Numbered from the stretch's first letter, positions 36,492 to 49,300 are shown. The stretch: DNA of 59,485 bases from Ectocarpus siliculosus (GCA_000310025.1 FN649736.1:5040675-5100159); one strand, 5' to 3'. Notes: generated by a model from the letters alone, not told the origin. Numbers and translations are program-made.

Positions 36492-38772
36492 AATGTCCAT
36501 GCATGTTTGGCCAACAGCAGCGGGGGCGGCAGCACGCGGTTGGGCTACGGCCGACGACGCCGGGATTCAACGCGCTTGATGGGCCTCCGCAAGCCACGCG
36601 GTCCAGACGGTTCTCGTAGCAGCGGCGAAGATCCAGACCCGGAAGAGGAAGAGGACGAGGGCGGGTCTATGAGGGAGAGGATGATGTCGTACGCGATGCC
36701 CGCGTCCAAGCGGAGACCCCCGGAGGAGGATGACATCTGGAGCAAGCACTCTGTCTTCGAGTTCAAGAGGTAGTATACGGCCGACAGCTTTTTTTTTGTG
36801 CTTGGTTCTTACCGGGCGATGCTTCTCGCTGTTTGGTCTAACTGTGGCGCGTTCGCTGTTCAGGGATAGATGCATTCATAGGCTGATGACCGCACCGCCT
36901 GTAGCTGTCATTCACAGGGAGCGGGGTGTTCCCAGTAGCGGGGTGTTTCGGTACACACATCTGTAAAGGACGATCGGACGAGATTGATTTCGAACAGCAG
37001 TAGTCCGGTATGGGCCCAGGCTGGCATCTCGCCACTTGCCTTATATATACTCGCACAGCTCGGCGGGGAAAGCGAGGGTTGGGGCTAGTTAACCTTTTGG
37101 TGAACGCACATGTCTTGAGTTAAGTGGGCGGCTTGCCGCCGAACACTACCGTCCGTCGTTAGCACGCGTACAACTACTCAGCACACAAGCCGTCTGTGTG
37201 ACTACTGTTAGGGTTGGCTATTGTCACCACCAGTCACTGGTCATGCCACCCTATGATGACCGCGGTACGTGGCTTGCCTGCTCCAGGACTCGTGCAGTTT
37301 CGCCCCCCTGTCAACTTGTTTACCTCCTGGTGTGAGCTACACCAGCGGTACTCTCGCTACATGCATCGTGCTTACCGCCCAACCAATCCTGCCGCCGCTT
37401 TCACCGCAGCCTGAACGACCCCGACACGAACGCTTGCGGCTACAAGGGCCTCAGCGGCCAACCGTCCTCGTCTCGACGTAGGACCCGCTCCTCGCAAGCA
37501 CCGGCTCCAGAACGGCGTCTCACCTCCAGCCAACAACCGGCGGCCTTCTTCGATGGCGTCGGAGACCTGAAGGAAGCAGAGCGACCAACAGGAACGGACG
37601 CCGCATTTGATGCCGATTTTTTCGCGTTCAGGGAGAAGGACTCTCTCGCGAGCGTAAAACGGCGGCGTGAAGTGGAGCGACGCCAGCGTAGCGCGGCTGG
37701 CGGTGCTGGGGGCGGCGATGGGAGTGCGGTTAAGGTTGAGCTGGCGACGCAGCTGGGCCTGCCCGCGAGTTCCACTTACGACGAGGTCTCGAGCAACGCC
37801 TGCGTTTTCTGCGTGTCTTTGTCTTTTTTTTTCAGGGGAAGTGTGTGGGACGTTCACGAATATATTTACTGTGGCTTTGTTCCACCCCGAAATCTCCGGG
37901 GTTCCGGGATGGTATGTTGGGCTTGACCATTCCACTCCGAACAAGCAAGGCATCATCCGTAGCCTGTGATGCCGGGGGGCGGGTTGTGTGGCCCTGATGA
38001 GATACAGGCTTTTTTTTACGCTCTCAAGATTTGCTGGTGGAACGGCGGTGGAACCTAATGCCGTGCGGGCTTCACCTTTAGAGACAAGTTCACGGGGGAG
38101 TGGTTGGAAAAATGCCCTCAGCACACCTTAAACACACATTTTTTATTCCTCTACAAGACTGACGTCTTTTAGTTTATAAGCCTGTTAGCGCGCATGCTAA
38201 TTAAGAAACGCGAGTATTTCACGCGCATCCTACCAAACGGGGAAGAGTCAGAAATTGGCGTTTGTATTATTTGGCGTATTGGGAAAACACACATCTCTTG
38301 TGCACACAATCCCTCCACCACACGTCGCACATCTCGCCCAAACCCGCCCGCACACAACCAAGCATGCCCACGCTCACACTTGCACGCTTTGCGCACCGCC
38401 GGCCACAAACGTTTGGTTTCCTCTTGTGCTTGGCAGCTTCGCACAGCCTACCGGGTGGAGATCAAACGATGCCACCCTGATCTCGCCGGGGACAACGAGT
38501 TCCGAGTCAAGTTCCTCGAGCGAAAGTTCCAGAAGCTCCAGGGTTGCTGGGACATGTTCAACGCCGAACGTACGGCCAGTTCCACTGCTACCGCAGCGGA
38601 GCCGGATGTTGGCGCCGGTAGCCAGGAGGGCCGGTCGCGGGCTAGAGCGCGCGCGAAGCGGGTGGACTGGGAGCAGCAGGCGGCAGCGGCGGCAGCGGCC
38701 GGGCGCAGCGGAAGGCCGGTCATGGACCCGGATCGGAAAGTTATGGACCCTGGGAACACCAGCTCTTGTTAA
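36027..38772 (+). CDS. J-domain (DnaJ-like) protein with C-terminal J domain
   Basis: Proposed exons: 36027-36118, about 36281-36769, 37410-37785 and 38437-38772. The phases agree at each junction and give about 430 aa. The J domain is KVELATQLGLPASSTYDE (end of exon 3) joined to LRTAYRVEIKRCHPDLAGDN and FLERKFQKLQGCWDMF. The HPD motif that stimulates Hsp70 ATPase is intact. The tail is Ala/Arg-rich. The segment before it (LNDPDTNACGYKGLSG, AFFDGVGDLKEAE) is not one I recognise. Exon 2 ends EEDDIWSKHSVFEFK. It is Ser/Arg/Glu-rich and preceded by a (CAG)n run that offers several acceptors in the same phase, so the N-terminal third is uncertain. If the J domain alone is real, the gene could start later. 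It probably acts as an Hsp70 co-chaperone; the compartment is unknown. Confidence 0.7.
38149..38205 (-). repeat. Repeat family C copy
   Basis: Diverged copy in minus orientation: CAAGACTGACGTCTTTTAG, then AAGCCTGTTAGCGCGCATGC. It lies in the last intron of the J-domain gene. Confidence 0.6.
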
Positions 38773-41135
38773 TTTTTGTCGTTGGGTGGCTGTGTGTGTG
38801 TGTGTTCAGCACAAGGTGCATGCGTGTGTGCTCAGCACAAGGTGCTTGTGTTTGTGCTCAGCACAAGGTGCTTGCGTGTGTGCTCAGCACAAGGTGCTGA
38901 AGAGAGAAGCGGTGTGCTACGTTGGGGCGAAACTCCATGTCTGGAGCGATGACTTTAGACTTCACCGTGTTGAGTATCTATTCTTCGAAGATTATTTTTG
39001 TGAAATTGGAAACTAGGTTTTGTTAAGCTCGTTGGAGTTGCTACCGAGGCTGCATTTGTTTGAGTGTGTAATTGTCTGTGCTCGTTTCGAGCGGCGTTGC
39101 GAGACCAAGCATGAGCCTGTAGCAACAGCAGCAGAGAGAGAATGGGTCTGTCCGCGCTTTGAGTCTTTCGGTGAAATGGATGGGTCATGAGGCTTTCTTT
39201 CCAGCAGCCTTTTGTTTATTGATGTTAAGGGTGAGGTTGTGGATGCTGGGACATGGGGTTGGCGAGTTCAAAAGACGCGGGACACGCCCTAGTATTTTGT
39301 TTTGCCTTGTTTGGGCTCACGGAGCAGGGGTTGGCTTGCTGAGCGTTGTGGAAAGGTTTTACGTACTGTAGTTGGATTTTCTTGTACTTTGGTGCTATCT
39401 GGCTAAATGTAGTGGGTCGGGCAGACCCAAGTGGGCTAGTTTGGGGGCGGTTGTTTTTATGTTTTTTTTCCTACAGGTGTTCTTATTATTGTGCATACGC
39501 CACTGCGGGTACTCTCGCGCTCTTTGTGGCCTTTCGGATGATCCAGAGTCCGCGTAATGTTTACGGCAAGGGATATCTTGCCCGATGTTAAGCACTCACT
39601 CCGAGTATTTCACAAGAGGCGTGGCTCGAGCTTTTTGTTCAGCCCCCCCACGCTTGTTCAAACCCAAGTTTTGCAGAATGCTATACCCTGAGGAACCATC
39701 TTCCGCGTAAGACGAAGATCTTCCGCCTAAGATAAATAAAGCAAAGAAGACTTCTTGTTGCGCGCGAGAGAGATGTGCTTCTGTTGCCGTTCTCCTTCTT
39801 TTCCCGACACATATTTTCCCTCGGTTCCGTCTCTTGAGAAAAAACCAGTGTTGACGTGCGTTGTTGGTAATCGCATGACCAAGCCCAACATACCCGACCA
39901 GTGCATCCGAGGAAACATGGGGCCTCGACCGAAACATATTCGACATTCTTGCGACATCCCATCGCCCTTCTTTTCCCGATGACACCGACACAGAACAAGC
40001 ACAGACCAACACGCGTCACTACTCGAGTGCACCACTTCACAACGCACCATGTGTTACTGTGTTCGACCCATCCATGTGCTCTGGCGCCAGTCTAACACAC
40101 CTTGTGTGTGAGTTTTTCACGAATTAGCCGGGGTTACACGGCCGGAAACTCACACACAGGAGCTCTTCTACTTTCTATTTTGTTTAGTGTCCCAGGTCCT
40201 ACGGTGCTTGCCTGATAGTTTTTTTCGCGACCAAGGGTTCAGTCATCCCTCTCCCTTGTCGACCGTTAGGTCGACCTGTGGATACTAACGAATTTAATCC
40301 TGATACTTAGAAGTAGCAACAAAGTTCGTCGAAACGGTGTTGGCCCTCTTACCTCTTTTCTGATTCCCGGATTGAGGCTCAAAGCACCACCTCCGCCATG
40401 CAGCACACAAGTCTCCCCTGCAGGTACTCTCGAACACTCTGTTCGTCTATTCTCAGCCCTCTCTCAAGGCTATCAAGCATACTCACTCCCGAACACGGGT
40501 GGTGGTCTCAGAAAGGGTTGGCACTAAACCAGCAACTAAGACTATCACCGGGAGGATGCATACCAAACAACGCCGCTGTGGTGGAGATGACCATCACAAA
40601 GGGTCACATGTCTTCAACATCTGCTGAAGATGATTCTCTGATTGACCGTTGGCGTCGGCCGACGAAGAGACCAACTTCCACAGCAACCACCCCGTGCAGA
40701 CAAAACATCACCACTCAACTCATCGAAACCCCTGGGATTGCTCCTCCCGCCGTCTGCACCAGCGCAGGCGCGACACGTCTGATTGAACGCTCTCAAACTG
40801 CGGCACACCCTCTAAACTCTACGCTCCCAAACTTTGAGCGCTCGGACTTTGGATGATTTGCTCCGGTGAAAAACACAGTGACCCCTTGACTCAACCTTCC
40901 CATCCTCAGGAGAGACTGCCGCTTACGAGGGAACAAGACGCACGTATCGCGCGTGGCGGCGGCGGTGGAGGCAAACACTGCCGGGTGTCCGCTCTACATC
41001 CACCCCCCTAGCTAGCGTAGCGCTAGGAGGCCCTCTTCCCGGCCACTAGGCTAATCGTCAACGCCACCACCCCAACGTGTCAGTAACACCGCCAGTGGCT
41101 GTAGCACCAATGACCATCCGGCCCTCCACGCAGAC
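38773..41135. other. Convergent spacer between J-domain and CCCH genes
   Basis: A 2.4-kb region with a 26-bp tandem repeat (38793-38898) and a plus-strand frame of 152 codons (40398-40856) without recognisable domain. A small inverted repeat, TGTGTGAGTTT ... AAACTCACACA, lies at about 40105-40157. The two 3' UTRs are expected here. Confidence 0.55.
38793..38898. repeat. 26-bp tandem repeat, four units, just past the J-domain gene stop
   Basis: Four copies of GTGTGCTCAGCACAAGGTGC (starts of CTCAGCAC or TTCAGCAC at 38805, 38831, 38857 and 38883), with a strict 26-bp period. CTCAGCACAAGGTGCTGAG-like halves are themselves self-complementary. The repeat begins 21 bp after the stop codon, so it is in the 3' UTR. 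Confidence 0.85.
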
Positions 41136-43934
41136 CTAAGCACTGCCGCTTCGGCTAGGAAGTATTTCCTCTTTGTCGTTGGCAACGACGGCGGCCGTTG
41201 TAGCACATGATGTTGGGACGGCGGGGGCGTCGTTGCCAGCACTAACGTGCTGCTGCTGCTGCTGCTGCTCATCCGCGGGTTTGCGACTCGTTGGCGTTGC
41301 CCCCTCTGCCCTTCCAGTGTTTTGCAATGTTCCCAACGCTTTCGTTGCAGCCCGTGCTGTTGTCGGGGGTGTTTCTTCAATCGCCTGCTTCTTGGGGGAG
41401 GGGGCGTGCAAAACTGCGCCCTCACAAGCGGGGGCCTCCTCCGCTCCTGCTGCCTCTTCCTGCTCTCCTACTCTTTTCCCTGTTTTCGCCCCAGTATTCT
41501 TGCCGTTGTTGTCCGCCGGAATCGTGCGGCCCTTCGACAATGCCTCTGCTGCTTCTGGTGGTGATGCTAATGCCGTAGAGCTGTGGCCGCTATGACGACC
41601 AGTTGGCGGCCGCGGCTGCCGCTGTCCCGAGGTATCTGTGCAGATTTTCTTGTCGCTGGGTTGAGTCCGAGTTGCCCCCTTAACGTGCATCCCCCCTCGC
41701 GATCCCGCCTCCTTGGCCGGTGTACTCGAAGTCAGCCTTGCCAAGAGAAGAGTTGGGATAAGGGACGGGATATGCCAATTTGGTGCGAAAAGAAGGAGCC
41801 GTTGTGCGGCCATATTTGCGTCACAGTATCTTTGGTTATCCATAAAAAATAATGTTTCCGAAACCACTCTGGCTACTATCAATAAATTAATTAAAAAGCA
41901 GGTTTCGAAGTTACTCGAGGGTGTTTGTTGTACCACGAAAGGCGTGGTCAAGCCAAGCAGAACGACTCGTCGAACGTTTCCAACTGTCGCGAAACAGTCC
42001 TGGGGAACCGAACGCGAGATACGTTTATTGCATCCACGAAAACAGCAACACTCCTCGAAACATCAGACACCTACCTGTGCTTCTGGAGTATCTCCGCCGC
42101 CCGCCTCTTCGCTGCAGGATCCGCTTCCACCGACACACCAAGGCCGCCACCACTATTCTTCACCACTGTCTTCCTAGGACGTTCTGTCCCGCCAGCTTCA
42201 CGCTTCCCCGCAGCTCCGCCCTTCTGCTGCCTCCACTCCTCGCCCGAAGCGGCACGCGCTCCGGACGCAGCGGCAGCCTTTCGGGCCGCTGCCGCCGCAC
42301 CTCGAAGAGTGGTAGGGGCTGGCCGCCGGCTGCTCTCCGGAGCCGTTCGCTCTGCTGGCGCTTGCTGGGCGGAGGGCGCGTGGAAAAAGGGACACGCCTT
42401 GCCCTTGGTGCACAGCCCTCTGGCGTAGAACCGGCAAGGGGGAGCTCTGGCCTTGATAGCCGCGGCCGCTGCCGCCGCCGCCGCTGCCGCCGCCGCCGCT
42501 GCCGCAGCAGCAGCTGCTGCTGGCGGCCGCGAATTTTTTGGCGGTTGTTGCCTGGAAGGAGCCGATCGGACGACCGCTGCTGCTGCTGCTGCTGCTGCCG
42601 CTGCCGCTGCTGCTTCCGCTGCTGCTGACGGCCGAGAATTGTTTGGCGGTTGTTGCCTGGATAGAGAAGGTCGGACGACTGCTGCTGCTGTTGCTGCTGA
42701 GGCGGGCGGTGGGGCGGCGGCCAGAGCGGCGATGTCCGTGGCGGACGGGTGCCGGAGGTTGCACCTGCCGTCGCACGTGTATCCTGCCCGAGGCGTGGAC
42801 AGCGAGGTGGCGGATCACGGGGTAGAAAAAAAGAGTGGAGTCAGAGGGGGGGAGGGTACGCACTCTCGAATACACAGCACTAGGATAACCCATGAAACGT
42901 CGCTGGTACGTAAAAAGGGTCATAACCGTTGAATTCATATCGCACTTACATGCTACTGGTTGTGTGGTGCACGATCGCACATATTTGCGCATGTGCGCCA
43001 CGAAATGGAGAAGGGAGCAAGGGAAGTTTGGGAGCAAAGGAAGTTTGGGTTACGTGTGGCACCTAAGTACAGCTGCTGTGAGACCCCTACTGAGAGGCAC
43101 CCTTTGGAACCTCGGCACTAACCTGCGGCCCATCTGTTGCACAAGCGCTCCGTGTGGCGGGACGCCTCGTTGTGTCGAAACCCACAGTGAACACCTGGGA
43201 TGTGTGGGATTGAGTACGGTGAGGTGATAGTCGGTACATAGGAGCATGGAACCACCGAGCGTGTCATGATGGAATCAAGCATTAGTCGAAGCTTGTGGTC
43301 GTGCGTGTGTCGTATTGCGTCTGTACTCCGCCTCTATGTTCAAGCGTCATGGGCTTACTGCTTTTCTCGGAGGGCTAGATTTTTCTGCTTACACACACGC
43401 AGAGGCGATAGCTGCAGCTGTTCCTTCTCCACTTTAGTGCAAGGTGTGCAGAGGTGCCGGCTACGGATAGTTGCACAGCAGCGATCCAGTTCCAGACACA
43501 AAACGCATCCGCCATTTATCTGTTGGTCAGCATCTCCCAGCGAAAGCCTCGAGTCTGTTCCACCTACATAATCAGCAGTGCAGCAGTGACAGCTAGGAAG
43601 GAGAGCGCTTGTGCAGCAGCAGCTCTCTGTTCGTCGTGGAGGCAGCAAGGCCGTCAACTGGCACTGCTGTAAAGGTCCATTGCCTTGAAGTAAAAACCGC
43701 AGTTGCGGTAGACTGACGAAATAAATGAGACGACGTCGTATACCACTAACTATAGATACACACATTTATGTAGAAGGTACAAGACAGCAGTGGTGAAGCA
43801 GTGGCGAGGGGGGGGGGATGACGAAGACGAAATATGCGGCGCAACTCGTTCAAGATCTCGATTGGCTCTGCGAAGGCTTTACCGTTGAGACAGGCACGCT
43901 GCCGGTAGAATTTACAGTCCTCAAAATGAGCCAT
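41136..43934 (-). CDS. CCCH-type zinc-finger protein with poly-Ala linkers
   Basis: Three exons: 43934-43883, 42783-42075 and 41736-41136. The phases agree and give 453 aa. The first finger is split by intron 1: DCKFYRQRACLNG joins YTCDGRCNLRHPS. A second finger, CRFYARGLCTKGKACPFFH, has C-x7-C-x5-C-x3-H spacing. Between them are long alanine runs and two repeats of the block VVR..PSRQQPP.NSRP. The C-terminal 200 residues are low-complexity (PAKEAGSRGGMHVKG, polyGln) and look disordered. CCCH fingers of the C.FY...C..G..C.FRH kind bind single-stranded RNA, so an RNA-processing or export role is likely but is an inference. The start is the ATG four codons before the first cysteine motif. It is divergent from MCMBP. 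Confidence 0.82.
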
Positions 43935-44221
43935 GAGCGCAGCCGCCGGCTCTCTCCCACGGCACCCTTGGTTGGGAAGAGAGTGGAATGGAGTGCGGTG
44001 CGGGCCCACACGAATGGCACGGGGCACGCAGCTTGGGAGAATCCGAGGGTAGGCAGGATCTGCACTCTGGGAACGTACCGTCATTCTTGACCAATGAAAA
44101 GCCTCCAATTTCAAATTTTATCCTGCGAGAAAGAAAGGACGCGCGCTTCTCCTCCGGCTCCCGCCGTGGCACACTATCGTCAACCACCTCGGCTAACCTA
44201 TACATGCTCGTGGCGGCTACC
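43935..44221. promoter_or_regulatory. Divergent promoter between CCCH and MCM-binding protein genes
   Basis: A 287-bp stretch between two start codons. It holds both 5' leaders. No TATA box is seen; an AT-rich patch (CCAATTTCAAATTTTATCC) lies at about 44104-44122. Confidence 0.4.
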
Positions 44222-46270
44222 ATGGACGTCGACGAGCTGATTGCGAGGCCGCTGGATGTCATCGCGCGGCTTAGGGGAGAGCTGAAAGCGAGCGGCAACA
44301 GCAGCACCGACGCTAGTGACGGGGAGAGCGCTCTGCTGGGTGCAACCATCTCTCATGCTCTGTGCTCGGGTTCTTCCCCTGCCCTGGATAGGGTCCCCAT
44401 ACTCTCTCGAGAGTCCCTAGCCAAAGTACGAAGGTGTCATGTCACTGTTTTATTTGCTGTGTTCGCGCCTTTGGAGGTGCTTCGTTCAATTCACAAAATT
44501 CAAATCAGCGATGCATGACGTTAAATAGCACCCCCTACAGCAGTGAGTGTTGCATCATGTAGCGAGCCATGTCGCCAACCCTCAGCAGCACGTCCCCACC
44601 TGGCAAGTTGAAAGTGAGTGTTGTGCCTTTTGTGGCCAGTTTGGGTTCACCCTCGAGGACTTTCCGCCTTTTTTATGGACGGGTCCTCGCATGCATGTCT
44701 ATCAAGTAGAGTCTCCAGTAGCAGTCTAGAGCTGTGCAACACTGGGGTTGGGTGAGATGATTCGAAATGGGTCGAGAGTTGGGGTTCATTGTAGCAGCAG
44801 CCGTGGGTGGCGCACGAGAAACCCTTTCTGCTTCTGGCAGGTCAAAAATATGTGACAGAATGGTAGATACAATAATTGAATTTTAGGAGTCAATTAGACA
44901 TGGTCTAGGCCAAGAGCTCGGTATGCGGTATTGTTAGCATCGAAACAGATTCCAAGGGTGTGTTAAGTAAAGTACTCATACTCACGTATTGTTTGAGTAA
45001 ATACTCACCCTTGAGTATTTACCCTTGAGAAATATTTCAAAAATACTTATGTGTACTCAACAGTTTGAGTAAGTATTCCAAAAATACTCATCAACACTCG
45101 GGAGGTTGAATAAGTATTTTACGCATCCGTCGAGTATTTCCTTGGGTAAGTATTTCAAAAATACTCAACAAATACTAAAGCCGTACTCAGAGTATGCCAT
45201 GTCATGATGACGAACAACGCGGTGTGCGGCACGGCACGAACGATGCAGGGCAAGCTGGCGGCGAACTCTCTGGTACGGTACCGCGGAATGGTCCAGGACC
45301 AGTACGAGCCGGAGTATTTCGTGGGGTCGTTCGAGGAGCTCGAGACCGCCACCGGCAAGCGCAACAGGGTGGACGTCAAGTACGTCGACAGCATAGCCCA
45401 AAGACCAGGCTTCGTGAACGAGTACGACGGGCCTGGCGCTAAGACGATGGATCGGTTAGTACAACCCGTCTAGCCTCTGAAACACATCCGTACCCCTCGC
45501 ACGTCTTTTTTCACCACCGCCGTACCTCCCGTTCCGTGTTCCCCTCCGCGGCCCCCCTCCTACTTTTTGACTCATCATCGTAAACCCTAAGCTTACCCTC
45601 GTCGGATAGTCTTTATTCTTACTATACTCTGCTGCAGCCAGCAAAAAAAGACCGCAATTCAAGTTTCTCCGCGTTTAATTCCGATCATACTCCAAGATAT
45701 TTCCACCTCTTTCACTTTTAAGTTGCGATATCTACACCTCCGAAATCTGTTTTCACCTACCGCACCAACGCACGCACGTGGTCCGTGCAGGTTGCCTCTA
45801 TTCTGCGTACCCATCCCGGGCCAGTCGCAGTGGGCAATTCCACCCAACCAGGGGCAACAGCAACAGGGGGACGCTGCTGCTGCTGCTGCTGCTTCTGCCG
45901 GAGGATTGCCGAAGCGCCAACGAGAAGAAGACGCGGGTGGGGGAGGAGACGCCATGGACTGCACGGCGGTGGGTTGGAGTTGGGGCCAACTCGGCGTTGG
46001 CCTTCTTGTGTTGCTTCCACGTTTGCACAGGTGTTGACTTGTTTCGTGCAGGGTGTCCGTGTCTGGGAGGGGAGTGGGGCAGTAAGAGGGTGTTGGGAGT
46101 GGTGGGAGGGGGGGGCAGGGGGGGACGGGGAGGGGGGGGGGGGTTCAGCCAACCCACCAACGTCTTGCATGAATTGGCAAGCACCGCGATGTATGTGCTA
46201 AGAGTACCTGAACTGAACCACTATACAACTCTCGATTGCCTCTCAGTATCCTTCGGTTCCTCTCTCTCTG

Positions 46271-46305
<35 letters not shown>

Positions 46306-46326
46306 GTCTCTCAATCTTCATCTCAT

Positions 46327-46365
<39 letters not shown>

Positions 46366-49300
46366 ATCTCTCTCACTCGCTCTCTCTCTCCTAGGATGAA
46401 ATCGGCGATGCCGAAGCCACATCCGGCGACAAAAACAGTGCCCCCAAGCCGAAAACACTGCGCGCGGCTGCCGGTCCCTCCAGCGAAGGCGCGAGAACAC
46501 CAAACGCCGATGGACACAGCAGCAGCGTGACAGCATCAAACGAACAGCGTCCAAACTCCACCTTCCATCACGAGCAGGAGATCGACCTTGATGGGCTCGC
46601 GTGCGTGATTAAGATGTATGATTTCCGGGAGGGGCAGGTCAAGCTCAACGACACGGCCGAGTTTGTCGGGGTGCTGGGGTACGACCAGGCGGTGACCCCG
46701 CCCCAGGAGGACGAAGACGTGCCAATGGGAGAGGGAGGGGCCGGGGGGGCGACGGGGAATCCGTTTCAGGGCCTCGAGGACTTCTCAAGGAAGGTTCCTC
46801 CGCCGAGTCTTGCGCCACGGCTCCACTGCGTGTGTGAGTGGCGTGGTGGAGTTTTTTATGTCTCCCCTGAAGTGGCGTGCACTAGTGGTGTGGTTTGTTC
46901 CCCTTACCTGATGTTCGTGCAGGCAAGCGGTCTATTATAGCAGCTCAAGCTGTTCTGTTCAGGGAGCGGGTGGACTTGGATATCAAAGTTGAATGGTCTT
47001 TCCTACGTGCCCTACCTCGTGCAGTCCGTTCGGCGACACATGGTTATTTCGTGTTTGTCTCTGGTCTCAGCCCGGTCACAAGCGGGCAGCAGGTAGGTCA
47101 TTGTTGGTCAACCCTATGACCATCGTGCGCCCGCCTCACCACGTACGCGTACGATAGGGGGGATCGAGTGCAAATACTGTGACGTTGTTTCCTGTCTTGT
47201 TCCGCCCCACTCCACATACCCCCACCCACCTTCCCCACTCCATGTACCCCCCCCCCCCCCCAAAACCCTCCCGGTTGGGCTTTCCTCCCTTGGCCACCAC
47301 ATTATAAAAAAAATTCATTACTTTTTGAGGCCCGCAACCAGGGTCACGCCTTTTTTTTTTTCCCTTGGTTTTTTTGTTGCGGGAATCAAAAAGGTGGGCC
47401 AACAGAATATTTTGTGGGGGGTCCAAAAACCCCACCCCCCCCAAAGGGNNNNNNNNNNNNNNNNNNNNNNNNNNNNNNNNNNNNNNNNNNNNNNNNNNNN
47501 NNNNNNNNNNNNNNNNNNNNNNNNNNNNNNNNNNNNNNNNNNNNNNNNNNNNNNNNNNNNNNNNNNNNNNNNNNNNNNNNNNNNNNNNNNNNNNNNNNNN
47601 NNNNNNNNNNNNNNNNNNNNNNNNNNNNNNNNNNNNNNNNNNNNNNNNNNNNNNNNNNNNNNNNNNNNNNNNNNNNNNNNNNNNNNNNNNNNNNNNNNNN
47701 NNNNNNNNNNNNNNNNNNNNNNNNNNNNNNNNNNNNNNNNNNNNNNTCCCCCCCCCCCCCCCCCCCCGCCCCCCCCGTCCTCCCTGTCTGACTCGCCACC
47801 ACCACCGCTCGCTGGGTGCAGTCCATCGTCAACTCCGGGCGTGCACACCCCTGATGGTGGACCCGAAACAGCCTCAGGATGCCCTGCGCGCCCTCCAAGG
47901 GCCGCTGCCCTTCGGCGTCTTCATGCGCAACGCCAAGCAAGAGACTATCAAGCACCTGGCCAGGGCTCTGCGCGGAGACGTCCTTGCGGCGGAGTACGCG
48001 CTTCTGGCACTGCTCTCGCGGGCGTACGTGCGGACGGAGGTGCGTGCGTGCATGGCACGGGTCGTTGTTTCAGGCGTCGTCGGGGCGGGATCGACAAGAT
48101 GGAGGTGGACGCGAGGCCGAGGACTAGAGTAGAGATCCCTGTTTGGTGCCGGTATGTGCCCAGAAAAATTCACCGGCGCTATACCGGACACCGGCATTCT
48201 TCAAATGACTTGGTCATTCAGTGTATGCCCACCGAAAACTACCGGCACAATACCGGACACCGGCACTCTTCAAATTACTTGGTGATTCAGTGTATGCCCA
48301 GAAAAATCACCGGCATTATACCGGCACTAGGCGCTAAACAGGGACCTCTACTGTGTGGAGTAATGGTGGGCTGACTCGGTTCACGCGTGTGGTCTTGTTG
48401 CGGTGGTTGTTGATGCTGCGTTTGTTTGGTGTGGGTGATTTGGACGATCCCAACTTCCGTACCGTGGACTCAGAGTTCGGCCACGTAGTCATGGGAATCG
48501 CGTCGTCGAGCACGGGCATTTTTAGGGTGGCGCTGGTATCCTCTTCCCCTCCCGCCCCCTCAGGGAGATAAACCGCGAAAATGTAGAACGAAGAACGTTC
48601 ATCGCTTGTTTCGAAAAGTGACCATGTCGTTGTATTAAAAGCGCATGGTGCTTGCTAGCGGTACAGAAAGGTGTCCAACCCGCAGCAGGAGCCGTGTTAT
48701 TACTACAACTGAAAAGAATCGATAGCGTTGTCGTGCTCAACGAAGAAACGCTAACGTTCACGCCCATATTTTGTCGCCGGCCTCCCCTTCCTACCTCGCC
48801 ACAACAAACAACAAACAACAAACACACCGCCGCATCAGTCTTTGGCCCCAGGCAGCTTGAGCCTGAACCTGCGGGGTGTACGGCCGGACGACGCCCCCGG
48901 TTTTCATGCCGCGGTGGCGGACCTGGTGCCCAAGTGCGTTACGGTGCCGGTAACGACCAAGGCTCTGTCGGAAAAGTTCAAGTTCTCCCCCAAGAAGGTA
49001 TTGCTACCGCACTGCCGCTGTCAACGAGAGCGCCGGGTCGAAACTTGGCAGTAGCGTTCGCGATGATATTTATCTTGGTTTTAGTGGGGGGTACGGGGTG
49101 GGGCTGGGGGTCAGGGGTAGGGATACGGAACCCCCCTCTTTATTTCCTCGATGAACTAATAACAGCTTCGGGTGGTTTTGGGTAGTATTTGTTGGCTGTG
49201 CAGACACGGGCGACTGGAGGGGAAACGGCCGGTGTACACGGCATGGTTTCTTGCCTTGTGTCTCGATATGAAAATGTGTTGGTGGTGTCGTGGCCGTGGC

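Noticed and set aside
40105-40160. TGTGTGAGTTT...AAACTCACACA as retrotransposon LTR ends
   Set aside because: Only one short inverted pair was found, with no matching second LTR, primer-binding site or polymerase sequence nearby.
40398-40856. 152-codon plus-strand frame
   Set aside because: No recognisable domain and composition like the spacer. It could be a transposon remnant, but nothing supports a specific call.
46928-47094. Possible extra MCMBP exon between exons 4 and 5
   Set aside because: Exon 46395-46833 joins 47822 directly in phase and gives RLHCVFHRQL, continuous with the family pattern. The intervening frame has no matching block.
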